Origin: Ignavibacterium sp.
GTDB lineage: Bacteria; Bacteroidota; Ignavibacteria; Ignavibacteriales; Ignavibacteriaceae
DNA length: 51,884 bases
Reading direction: 5' to 3'
NCBI GenBank assembly: GCA_025056745.1
Contig: JANWVQ010000060.1
Span: 1 to 51,884, forward strand
The notes beneath the pieces were generated by a model. It was not told where the DNA came from and ran no database searches. It saw nothing but the letters and a program-made list of their open reading frames with translations. Shown piece after piece: positions 1-8,951 of the stretch. The translations under genes and the position numbers were made by a program. How positions within the stretch are numbered: position 1 is the first letter of the stretch; each line of letters begins with the position of its first letter.

Positions 1-4
1 CTTG

Positions 5-88
5 TGGGCGGCGAGGGATTCGAACCCCCAAAGGCTCACGCCAACGGATTTACAGTCCGCCCCGGCTCTCCAACTCCGGCGTCCGCCC
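5..88 (-). tRNA. tRNA-Tyr (anticodon GTA)
   Basis: The minus strand folds as a class II tRNA. It has acceptor strands GGGCGGA/GCCGCCC, a CCGG D-stem, an anticodon loop CTGTAAA with anticodon GTA, a variable arm with a GGC/GCC stem, and a T-loop TTCGAAT. Class II form with GTA is tRNA-Tyr. The 3' CCA is not encoded; the bases after discriminator A are CAA. Two oddities: the seventh acceptor pair is A-G, and position 8 reads C where U8 is nearly invariant. The 3' side lies at the window edge, so further tRNAs or a tuf gene may follow outside. Confidence 0.93.
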
Positions 89-390
89 AATTTTTAGAGC
101 AACAAAAATAAATTTAATATTTTAAAAAAACAAATTTTTATTTATTAAAAATTATTTTCTTAGAGTTGATATTTTATCTAAACACAATACGATAAAAAAT
201 TAGCCATTCTTAATACATTCAGAACATAAATTATAAGATAATTTTTAATTTTAAATTCTAAATGTTTAATTGCTTTTGTATTACAATTCAATTAAATACG
301 AATAACGATTATACCAACCTTTTTATTGTTGATATTTATAAAGTATACATTCAATGAAAAATTGATTAATATAAATTTAATGAAATAAAT

Positions 391-486
391 ACCACAAAGA
401 CTCGAAGGCACAAAGATTCTTTGTGACTTAGTGTCTTAATGGAGAGATAATTATTAATTTCTTTATGTCTGTTTACTTTGTGGCAT
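391..486. repeat. Nested inverted-repeat element with CACAAAG cores
   Basis: The outer arms ACCACAAAG (391-399) and CTTTGTGGC (477-485) are inverted copies. Inside them lies a perfect short hairpin, CACAAAG-ATT-CTTTGTG, at 409-425. The same core arms, CCACAAAG and CTTTGTGG, form the hairpin at 48051-48090. Nested palindromes sharing one core in distant intergenic spots suggest a dispersed palindromic element of the REP/MITE kind. That reading is inference from two copies. Confidence 0.55.
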
Positions 487-579
487 CCAGATTCAATGTA
501 AGTTAATTTAAATTGCAATAAATAGTTCTCCTTATGAAAATAATAATCATTAAATTTAATTGTCAATTGAATAATTGTC

Positions 580-611
580 TTGACATATAATTAAATAATT
601 ATATATCTTTC
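580..611 (+). promoter_or_regulatory. Possible promoter for the porU operon
   Basis: TTGACA at 580-585 is followed by TATCTTTC at 604-611. The downstream box differs from the Bacteroidota -7 consensus TAnnTTTG only in the last base, and TTG lies at a suitable -33 distance. It would give a leader of about 70 bases before the start at 690. In sequence this AT-rich such matches also arise by chance. Confidence 0.35.
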
Positions 612-689
612 GATTAAAAATCGGAGAATAATAGAGAGTTTTGCTACTTTAATTTTATATTGGCGTATATAACTTTTAATTAATCAATA

Positions 690-3600
690 ATGAAAAGCAA
701 ATTCCCTATTATTCTTTGGTTTGTAGCTTATACATTAATCTATTCTCAAGATGAAATAAGAATAGTTGAATCAAATTTTGACTATCTTATTATTTCTTAC
801 AAACCCATCTTCACAGATACATCTCAAATTAAAATTGATGGGAAATTATTCAGAACAGTTAAAATTAAGTTCGGCATAAATAAATCAAACCTAAAAATTG
901 GAAGTCCAGATCTACAATCGAGAATCGTAACAATTGGAATACCTTCTGAATATGGAAATACCATAGAAATTTTAAGAACAAGCTCAAAAGAATTAAATGG
1001 AATTTTGATACCAATTCCCGAGGTAGTTCAAGATTCAAATAACTCTTTTTTAAGATATATTCAAAATGAAGAATATTTTCAATATAAAGATATTCCATTA
1101 GTTGAATTTGGTAATTCTGGAATTTCAAGGGATTTGATTATTCAAAATCTTATCTTAAATCCTGTTAGATTCATTCCAACAGAAAATAAAATATTACTTT
1201 TTAATGAAATAGTCTTTAAAGTAAATTTCACAAGTGGTGTAATTTCTCAAAAACCAGCAGATAATTTTTCAGAATTTGAAATTCTAAATTTCGAAGTTGC
1301 AAGATTTTGGAGTCAATCAGGAAGTTCATTAAATAAAACAAATAACATCAACAGTGTTCTCTCATCAGGTAGGTGGTTTAGATTTGAAATTAACGAAGAG
1401 GGTTTCTACAGAATAAATCGTTCCCAACTTTCAGCTTATGGAATAGACCCAAATAGTGTTGATCCGCGAACAATTAAAATTTACAATAATGGAGGAAAAG
1501 TTTTACCAGAGTCAAACAGTGCCTCCCGTCCCTTTGACTTAGTGGAAAATGCAATTCTTGTTGTGGGTGAAGAGGATGGTAAGTTTGATGAAGGAGATTA
1601 TATTCTTTTTTATGGTCGCGGTATTCACTTCTTTGATTACAATAACGACGGAAAAACAATAATCAGATTTTTTCATCCATATTCTAAATCAAATTATTAT
1701 TGGATTACCTCTGGTGGAGCTCGAGGTAAACGTATGGATAAAAAAAATAGCCTATCTCAGACCGCAAATTATCAGCAAAATTCTACAGTGGCTTTTATTG
1801 GCTTTGAAGAAGATAAAATCAATCTTCTAAAATCAGGGAGACAGTTTGTTGGAGATAATTTTACTGCATCATTAAATCAAAGAACTTATATTAATAAATT
1901 AGATCATAGAATATCATCAGAACCAATAAAATATTCTTTTAGATTTGTCGTCAATTCCTCCACAAATCTTACTCTTAATGTTTCAGAAAATGGAAATCAA
2001 TTATTGAATGACCTTTTATTCGGATATGGTAATCAAAAATATACTGTTGGCAGAGAGTATTTCAGAAATTTAGTCTTTCAAGGAAATTTACCCGATAATA
2101 GGAGTGTATTAACTTTTAGAATAAATCCCTCTGCTCAAACCTCTGTTGGTTATTTAGACTATTTCACAATTGAATATCGAAAAGAACTTAAAGCTACTGA
2201 TGATAATTTGTTAGTTTTTTCTGACCAAGTAAATGGAGTGGTAGAATATCTACTTAGTGGATTTTCTTCTACTAATTTTAGAGTCTTTGATATCACAGAT
2301 CATTCAAATGTTAAAGTCGTTGATAATTTTATACAATTAAGTGGGGGACAATGTCGATTTCAATTTTTAGAATCAGCTGAAAGAAGATCAAAATATTATG
2401 CTATTGAATTAAGTAAATTAAAATCTCCGTCAAATCCTGTTGAGGTTTCAAATCAAAACCTTAAAGGCGAACAAATTGGAGCTAAGTTTATAATTATAAC
2501 AAACAGGGAACAACTTGAAGCTGCAAATAAGCTCAAATCACATCGTGAATCGCAAACGGTTCCTCCTATTTCAACTTACGTTGTTGATGTTCAAAGAATT
2601 TACAATGAATTTTCTGGTGGGCTTTTGGATGTTACAGCGATTCGTGATTATATAAGATTTGCATTCAACAATTGGCAAGTAAAACCTGAATATGTTTTAT
2701 TATTAGGTAAAGGAACTTACGACTATAAAAACTTAGAAGGATTCAATGATAATATTATTCCAACTTGGCAAACAGAGGAATCTCTTTCTTATGTTTATTC
2801 TTTTAATGATTCTTATACAACAGATGATTATTTCGCTGCGATCGTCGGAGATGATTCTATTGTTGATTTGGCAATTGGTCGAATTCCTTCAAGAAATCTA
2901 ACTGAAGCAACAAATTTCATAAATAAGATTATAGATTATGAAAAAAATAGTGATTTAAGCCCTTGGAGAAATTTAATAACTTTACTCGCCGATGATGGAA
3001 TTAATACTGGCAGTGATGATGGTCCAATTCATACAGCTGCTTGTGAAAGATTAGCAAATTTCTATTTTCCGAAATATCTTGATTTTAATAAAATATATCT
3101 TGCATCATATCCGCCTGTTGTAACTTCAGCAGGCAGAAGAAAACCAGCTGTTAATGATGCCCTTGTGAAATCAATAAATGAAGGTACTCTGTTTCTGAAT
3201 TTTGTTGGTCACGGAAATCCTGAAGTTTGGACCTATGAAATCGTCTTTGAAAAATCAGTAACCATTCCACAATTAAAAAACAAAAGATTATTCTTTCTTA
3301 CTGCTGCAACTTGTGACTTTGGATATTACGATATACCAAATTACCAAAGCGGAACAGAACTTTTAGTTCTTATGAAAGATTTTGGTTCAATTGGAGCTTT
3401 GACTTCATCAAGATTGGTGTTTTCTGGTCAGAATGAGGCTATGAATCAAGCTTGGGTAAATATACTTTTTAACACAACCAGAGATACTTTGAACTTGCCA
3501 ATAACATTAGGTCGCGCACTTTTTCTATTAAAAAGGACCTATAATTCAGTTAATGATAAAAAATATCATCTTTTTGGTGATCCGACTTTAAGGCTTAACA

Positions 3601-4667
3601 TCCCTGTATTAAATGCAAGAATAGATTCAATAAACGGTAGAGACTTAAGTTCACCGATTCAAATAAAAGCGATGAGTAAAGTTAGAGTTTTTGGAAGAGT
3701 TTTGAATCAAAATAATACTACAAATTCTGATTTTAATGGAGAGGGAATTTTAACAGTTTTTGACTCTGAAAGAATTGTTCAGTTACCTGAAATAAACAGT
3801 AATATGACAATTCAAAACTCAATTATTTTCCGGGGTAGAGTCAGTGTTAGAAATGGAATTTTTAGTGCTGAATTTAATGTGCCTAAAGATATTTCTTATG
3901 AAAATCGAAATGGTAAAATAAATTTTTATTTCTTTAATAATAAATTTGATGGAATCGCTTACACATCAAATATAATTGTGGGTGGAACTGACAGTTCTGT
4001 TTCAAACGATGGCAATGGACCTCAAATTGAAATTTTCTTTGATGATGAAAATTATCAGAACTCTTATTTGGTAGGAACAAATCCAACTTTAATTATAAAA
4101 CTTTTTGATGAAACTGGATTAAATACTACTGGTACAGGTATCGGTCATAAACTTGAAGGTATATTGAATGAGCAATTTAATAATCCAATTGATTTTACAA
4201 ATTATTTTGTTGGTGATTTAGATGCGGGTGGAAAATCTGGAAGAGTTAATTACAGATTCAATAATCTATCTAATGGAGAATACTCAATACAAATTAAAGC
4301 CTGGGATATTTTCAATAATTTTTCTGTTGAAAAATCATATTTTACTGTCGTTGGTGATAAAGATTTAGTTGTCAGAGATGTTTACAACTATCCAAATCCA
4401 TTTACATCATCTACGACGTTTACATTTCAGCATAATTTACTTAAGCCAATTAATGTGAAGATAAAAATTTATACAATTGCTGGAAGGTTGATTAAAACAA
4501 TTGAGCAATTCAATATTAATGAAAAATATGTTATCATAGATTGGGATGGAAAAGATAATGATGGCAATGAAATATCAAATGGGACATATCTTTATAAAAT
4601 GATTTTAACATCAACTGATGGAGCTTATAAAAAAGATATTCTTGGTAGAATGGCAAAACTTAGATAA
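690..4667 (+). CDS. porU: Type IX secretion system sortase PorU (C25 family)
   Basis: PorU is the surface sortase of the T9SS. It cleaves the C-terminal signal of secreted cargo and attaches it to the cell surface. The 1325-residue product starts with a signal peptide (about 1-19), then a long beta-rich region. A gingipain-like C25 domain follows at about 595-970, with the catalytic pair His841 (VGHGNP) and Cys875 (AATCDF) and the family's closing GDPTLRL segment. From about 1230 it carries its own T9SS type A domain (NYPNPF), as PorU proteins commonly do. It is somewhat longer than the roughly 1160 residues of the Porphyromonas protein. porV follows after 75 bases. The alternative, a gingipain-type protease cargo, is less likely given porV next door. 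Confidence 0.88.
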   Translation: MKSKFPIILWFVAYTLIYSQDEIRIVESNFDYLIISYKPIFTDTSQIKIDGKLFRTVKIKFGINKSNLKIGSPDLQSRIVTIGIPSEYGNTIEILRTSSKELNGILIPIPEVVQDSNNSFLRYIQNEEYFQYKDIPLVEFGNSGISRDLIIQNLILNPVRFIPTENKILLFNEIVFKVNFTSGVISQKPADNFSEFEILNFEVARFWSQSGSSLNKTNNINSVLSSGRWFRFEINEEGFYRINRSQLSAYGIDPNSVDPRTIKIYNNGGKVLPESNSASRPFDLVENAILVVGEEDGKFDEGDYILFYGRGIHFFDYNNDGKTIIRFFHPYSKSNYYWITSGGARGKRMDKKNSLSQTANYQQNSTVAFIGFEEDKINLLKSGRQFVGDNFTASLNQRTYINKLDHRISSEPIKYSFRFVVNSSTNLTLNVSENGNQLLNDLLFGYGNQKYTVGREYFRNLVFQGNLPDNRSVLTFRINPSAQTSVGYLDYFTIEYRKELKATDDNLLVFSDQVNGVVEYLLSGFSSTNFRVFDITDHSNVKVVDNFIQLSGGQCRFQFLESAERRSKYYAIELSKLKSPSNPVEVSNQNLKGEQIGAKFIIITNREQLEAANKLKSHRESQTVPPISTYVVDVQRIYNEFSGGLLDVTAIRDYIRFAFNNWQVKPEYVLLLGKGTYDYKNLEGFNDNIIPTWQTEESLSYVYSFNDSYTTDDYFAAIVGDDSIVDLAIGRIPSRNLTEATNFINKIIDYEKNSDLSPWRNLITLLADDGINTGSDDGPIHTAACERLANFYFPKYLDFNKIYLASYPPVVTSAGRRKPAVNDALVKSINEGTLFLNFVGHGNPEVWTYEIVFEKSVTIPQLKNKRLFFLTAATCDFGYYDIPNYQSGTELLVLMKDFGSIGALTSSRLVFSGQNEAMNQAWVNILFNTTRDTLNLPITLGRALFLLKRTYNSVNDKKYHLFGDPTLRLNIPVLNARIDSINGRDLSSPIQIKAMSKVRVFGRVLNQNNTTNSDFNGEGILTVFDSERIVQLPEINSNMTIQNSIIFRGRVSVRNGIFSAEFNVPKDISYENRNGKINFYFFNNKFDGIAYTSNIIVGGTDSSVSNDGNGPQIEIFFDDENYQNSYLVGTNPTLIIKLFDETGLNTTGTGIGHKLEGILNEQFNNPIDFTNYFVGDLDAGGKSGRVNYRFNNLSNGEYSIQIKAWDIFNNFSVEKSYFTVVGDKDLVVRDVYNYPNPFTSSTTFTFQHNLLKPINVKIKIYTIAGRLIKTIEQFNINEKYVIIDWDGKDNDGNEISNGTYLYKMILTSTDGAYKKDILGRMAKLR

Positions 4668-4742
4668 AAATTAAGTCAAGTAAATTTCTTATATTTTAAC
4701 TTTAATTATGAACAGATTATAACAAATCGGAGGAAAAACTTA

Positions 4743-5897
4743 ATGAAATCTTTGAAGAGATTAATGCTTGTAATATTTGTGATGACATTTTTTGTAAAAA
4801 CTTTTGCACAAGGTGAAGCAGCAGTACCATTTCTACTTCTCGCTCCAGATTCAAGAGCTGGAGGTGTCGGTGAATCTGGAACAGGATTAGCAGATAATTC
4901 AGCAGCTATATTCTGGAATCCAGCAGGCATCGCTTTTCAAACCGGGACAGAAATAAGTATAACCCATAGTAACTGGTTACCACAATTTAAACTCGATTTA
5001 TTCTATGATTATTTAACTTTCAGACAATATATAGAAGAGTTAAATGGTAGTGTTACTGCAAGTATAACTTATATGAACTTTGGAGAATTTGTAAGAACTG
5101 GTGAAACAGATCCAACCCCACTTGGAACTTTTCGCTCCTTTGATGCAGCACTTACTTTGGGATATGCAACTAAAATTCATCCTGACTGGGGTTTGGGATT
5201 TAACTTTAGATTAATTCACAGTAGACTTTCTGATGTTTCTGTTGGTCAAGAAAAAGGTAAAGGTGTTGCAACATCTGTTAGCTTCGACATCGGTGCAATG
5301 TGGAGACCAAGAACTCTTTTTCTGCCATTCACTGATATAGATATTGGAAATCAACTTTCTATTGGAATGAATTTAAGTAATCTCGGGCCTAAAATTTATT
5401 ACATCGATAAAGCTCAAGCTGACCCAATACCAACAAATTTCAGACTTGGTTTTGCTTATAGGATCTTTAGCGATGAATTTAATTCACTAACATACACTCT
5501 TGATTTTAGTAAGTTATTGGTAAGCAGAGATAGCACCGGTTCAAAAGAATTCTATGAAGCCATTTTTACTGCTTGGGGAGATAAACCTTTTAGAGAAGAA
5601 TTGCGTGACATAGTAACTTCTATGGGAATGGAATATTGGTATGGAACTCCGGGTGATTTTCTATTCGCATTGCGTACTGGATTTTTCTATGAAGACCCAG
5701 CTTACGGAAATAGAAAATTTGTAACATTTGGGGCAGGTATCAGATATGACATTTATGGATTTGACTTTAGTTATATAACAACCTCTGTATTTAAAAATGG
5801 CGAGAACCATCCTCTTTCAGATACTCTTAGATTTACTGTTTTAATTGGTTGGGGTGCTGTCCCTGAATCCACTAGAGGTTTACCAAGGGGAATCTAA
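4743..5897 (+). CDS. porV: Type IX secretion outer-membrane protein PorV
   Basis: PorV is a FadL-like outer-membrane barrel that carries T9SS cargo from the translocon to PorU. The 384-residue product has a signal peptide ending near FAQG (about residue 22). The family signature follows: LLLAPDSRAGG, then a GLADN...FWNPAGI segment. Repeating amphipathic strands run to the C-terminus. GGAGG seven to eight bases before the ATG is a strong ribosome binding site. It follows porU directly and is separated from the M6-like gene by only 6 bases, so the three are probably co-transcribed. The translocon and motor genes (sprA, porK to porN) are not in the window. Confidence 0.9.
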   Translation: MKSLKRLMLVIFVMTFFVKTFAQGEAAVPFLLLAPDSRAGGVGESGTGLADNSAAIFWNPAGIAFQTGTEISITHSNWLPQFKLDLFYDYLTFRQYIEELNGSVTASITYMNFGEFVRTGETDPTPLGTFRSFDAALTLGYATKIHPDWGLGFNFRLIHSRLSDVSVGQEKGKGVATSVSFDIGAMWRPRTLFLPFTDIDIGNQLSIGMNLSNLGPKIYYIDKAQADPIPTNFRLGFAYRIFSDEFNSLTYTLDFSKLLVSRDSTGSKEFYEAIFTAWGDKPFREELRDIVTSMGMEYWYGTPGDFLFALRTGFFYEDPAYGNRKFVTFGAGIRYDIYGFDFSYITTSVFKNGENHPLSDTLRFTVLIGWGAVPESTRGLPRGI

Positions 5898-5903
5898 TAA
5901 TTA

Positions 5904-8900
5904 ATGAAAAAAATCTTTGCGCTCCTATTATGTTATGTTGCTTTGGGCAGTTTATCTGCCCAAAGTTTTAATATAAAAGTTAATCCTTTTCCAAACTCCT
6001 CACCCTTACTGGCAGACACATTAAAAATTCTTGCAGTGATGGTGAGTTTTCAGGAAGATAAAGATGCTTCCACTTTTGGAAATGGTAAGTTTGGATCAAT
6101 GTATTCAAAAAATTATGGTAACTCAATTTTAGACCCTCTTCCGCACGATAGAAAATATTTTGAGAATCATCTTGAATTTGTAAAAAATTATTTTCGAAAA
6201 GTTTCTAATTCAAAGTTGAATATTGAGTATTTTATTCTTCCCGATACTTTCTCGGTTTCAAAGACAATGAGAAATTATTCCCCTCCTCCAAAATCAAATG
6301 ATTTATCTCCCTTGGGAGAATTCGCAAAAGAAGTTTGGACACTTGCAAATCAACTATATCCAAATTTCAGATTTTCAGACTATAATATGTTCTTAATTTT
6401 TCACGCAGGAGTTGGAAGAGATGTTACTTTACCGGGAAGTTTAGGAAATGAGAGAGACCTTCCCTCTGTTTACTTATCAGAGAAAGCATTGAAATCAATT
6501 TTTGGTGGAGACTTTAACGGATTCCCTGTTCAAAATGGAAATTTCAGAATTAAAAATTCTGCTATAATTCCTTCTACTGAGTCGAGGGAACTTCAGACAT
6601 TGACAGGAACTTCCTTAGTTGAACTTACAATAAATGGTTTGTTGGTTTCAACAGTTGCAAGTCATTTAGGGTTACCTGATTTATTTGATACAGAGACTGG
6701 ACTTAGTGCAATTGGAAGATTTGGTTTAATGGATGGTCAATCAATATTTGCATATAATGGATGTTTTCCTCCAGAACCATCAGCTTGGGAGAAAATCTAT
6801 TTAGGATGGGTTTCACCAAATGAAATTTTAGAATTGTCTCCTTCTGAATTAATTAAGGATTTGACTCTTCCAGCTAAATTGGCTAGTTCAAATCAACCAT
6901 ATATAATAAAAATTCCTATTAATTCTTCAGAATATTTTCTAATTGAAAATAAACAAAGAGATGTTTTAAAAAATGGTGCTGTAATAACATACAGAATTGG
7001 TAATCAGGAATTTTCAAAATCCTTTGTAAAAGACACAACTGGTTTCAGAAGTTTTGACACTGACTCTTTAGCTGGTGTAATTGTCAATGTCGATGAATTT
7101 GATTGGGCAATTCCCGGAAACGGTATTTTAATTTGGCATATTGATGAAAATATCATTTCACAAAAAATCGCAGACAATAAAATTAATTCAGATAAAAAAA
7201 TGCGCGGAGTTGATGTTGAAGAAGCTGATGGAATTCAAGACATTGGTGAAAAATTTAGGACTATCTTTGGAGATGAATTAGTTGGTGAAGGGAATCAATT
7301 CGATCTTTGGTATGCTGGAAATACTTCTCAGTTTTATAAAAACAGATTTGATAAAAATAGTCGTCCTTCAACTCATTCTAATACTGGTGCTAATAGTTTA
7401 ATTTCAATCTTTGATTTCTCTGAATCAAAAAATTTAATGACTTTCAAAGTCGCTTTTAGGGATTCTATAATCAAGCCAATTTACACAAAACAATTTCCAA
7501 CATCTGAAACTGCCAAATCAATTTCATCTCTTGATGATAATTCTTCAAAGCAAATTATTTTGATTGGAAAAACTCTATTTATAATTGATTCAACTTCAAT
7601 TGACAGCATCACAAATTTCTCTGACTATAAACCAGCAGTTATAAAATTTGGAGGTTCGAATTATATAATAGGTGCAACTTACGATTCTCGTTTACAATTT
7701 CCATCAAGAATAAATTATATACAGATTACCGGAAATAATCTTAACCAAGGTGGTTTTAATACAACATTTTCAATATCTGGTTCACCAGTATTGTTTAAGA
7801 ATCCCAATGAAACTATTGATATTATTGTTCCAACATACGAGGGAAAAATTTTATTCTTCGATTTGAGCTCTTATTTATCCGGTAACCTTCAACCGAGAAG
7901 AGAAATAATCATCAACCAAGAATATCAGATTGAAAAACTTTCCATTGATACAAGAATCTCTGCTTTAGGAAAGAAAAGAAATTCAAATGTGGAATTTTTA
8001 GTTTATCTTGATGGAGTTACTCACAGTTTGAAGAATCAGGTTCTTTTCGATTTTGCTGCAACAAAGTTCAAAAACGAAAGTCTTGCAATAGTCTTATTAG
8101 CTGAAAGTGGGGTAAGAAAAATTAAAATCTTTAACAAAAATGGAATCTATTCAGAATTTGAAATAAGCTATACTTCAGGCGATAAATTTATTCTTTCAGA
8201 TTTGAAATCCGATGGAACAAATTATATTGTAACTTCAGATAGAAATAAGATTGAAGCTTTTAATTTACAAGGAGCACGAGCAGATAATTTCCCATTTACA
8301 ATTAAAGATGATGAATTCAATGGCTGGCTCCTTTCGGCAGATATAGAGGGTGATAACAAATCTGAAATAATTGCATTTACTAAAAAAGGAAATATTTATG
8401 CAATTAACGGCGGCACTGGAAAATTAGTGGATGGATTTCCAATTTCCATTGGAAAAAACAATTTTGCTTCTCCTTCATTATTTACTTTCGATGATAAAAT
8501 CTGCCTTTCAGCTATTGATAAAGAAAATAAATTTTATTCTTGGAAAATTTCTTCAATCATTTCTAAAATTGACTGGAGTGAGTTAAACGGAAATAAACAA
8601 AATCTTAACTTTGCTTATGAATATTCATCTTCAATAAGTTATAACAGATTTTTTCCAGAAAACAGAGCTTACAATTATCCAAATCCTGTTTATGAATCAA
8701 CCACTGCGATTAGATTTTATGTTTCAGAAGATGCAACTGTTAATGTCAAGATTTTTGACTTAGCTGGCGAAAAAGTTGATGAATTAGTTTCTACAGCTCG
8801 CGGCGGATTTGATAATGAAATAATCTGGAATGTATCTTCAATTCAAAGCGGAGTTTATCTAGCAAGGATAGAAGCCAAGAGTAATTCAGGCAAAACAGAA

Positions 8901-8933
8901 TCAACCGTTATTAAAATTGCAGTTGTCAAATAA
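5904..8933 (+). CDS. Secreted M6-like metalloprotease homologue lacking the zinc motif, T9SS sorting domain
   Basis: The 1009-residue product has a signal peptide (about 1-19, cleavage after SAQ). A region resembling M6 (immune-inhibitor-A-type) peptidases runs to about residue 520. Landmarks are FHAGVGRD, GLPDLFD at 256-262, a FGLMDG segment, EKIYLGWV and IWHIDEN. The middle (about 540-900) looks like a propeller of FG-GAP type (DIEGDNKSEII). A T9SS type A domain (NYPNP) fills about 923-1009. Where M6 enzymes have HExxH before the GLPD turn, residues 249-253 read S-T-V-A-S, and no HExxH occurs elsewhere. It is therefore probably catalytically dead. Its place directly after porUV suggests a structural or binding role at the cell surface, which is inference. 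Confidence 0.75.
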   Translation: MKKIFALLLCYVALGSLSAQSFNIKVNPFPNSSPLLADTLKILAVMVSFQEDKDASTFGNGKFGSMYSKNYGNSILDPLPHDRKYFENHLEFVKNYFRKVSNSKLNIEYFILPDTFSVSKTMRNYSPPPKSNDLSPLGEFAKEVWTLANQLYPNFRFSDYNMFLIFHAGVGRDVTLPGSLGNERDLPSVYLSEKALKSIFGGDFNGFPVQNGNFRIKNSAIIPSTESRELQTLTGTSLVELTINGLLVSTVASHLGLPDLFDTETGLSAIGRFGLMDGQSIFAYNGCFPPEPSAWEKIYLGWVSPNEILELSPSELIKDLTLPAKLASSNQPYIIKIPINSSEYFLIENKQRDVLKNGAVITYRIGNQEFSKSFVKDTTGFRSFDTDSLAGVIVNVDEFDWAIPGNGILIWHIDENIISQKIADNKINSDKKMRGVDVEEADGIQDIGEKFRTIFGDELVGEGNQFDLWYAGNTSQFYKNRFDKNSRPSTHSNTGANSLISIFDFSESKNLMTFKVAFRDSIIKPIYTKQFPTSETAKSISSLDDNSSKQIILIGKTLFIIDSTSIDSITNFSDYKPAVIKFGGSNYIIGATYDSRLQFPSRINYIQITGNNLNQGGFNTTFSISGSPVLFKNPNETIDIIVPTYEGKILFFDLSSYLSGNLQPRREIIINQEYQIEKLSIDTRISALGKKRNSNVEFLVYLDGVTHSLKNQVLFDFAATKFKNESLAIVLLAESGVRKIKIFNKNGIYSEFEISYTSGDKFILSDLKSDGTNYIVTSDRNKIEAFNLQGARADNFPFTIKDDEFNGWLLSADIEGDNKSEIIAFTKKGNIYAINGGTGKLVDGFPISIGKNNFASPSLFTFDDKICLSAIDKENKFYSWKISSIISKIDWSELNGNKQNLNFAYEYSSSISYNRFFPENRAYNYPNPVYESTTAIRFYVSEDATVNVKIFDLAGEKVDELVSTARGGFDNEIIWNVSSIQSGVYLARIEAKSNSGKTESTVIKIAVVK

Positions 8934-8951
8934 TCCGAAATATTCCAATTT

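Larger units (their letters stand above)
89..689. other. Gene-free stretch between tRNA-Tyr and porU
   Basis: About 600 bases of very AT-rich sequence with no convincing gene. It holds the inverted-repeat element at 391-486 and a promoter-like pair near 580-611. A 66-codon minus-strand reading frame at 366-566 lies across the repeat, has no recognisable product and is judged spurious. The tRNA-Tyr promoter must lie just right of 88, but I could not pick it out from the AT-rich background. Confidence 0.6.

Noticed and set aside
366-566. 66-codon minus-strand reading frame in the first gene-free stretch
   Set aside because: It lies across the palindromic repeat, has low-information composition, no ribosome binding site and no recognisable product; its openness follows from the repeat.
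690-4667. Gingipain-type virulence protease instead of PorU
   Set aside because: Large size, the long non-catalytic N-terminal region and porV directly downstream favour the sortase.
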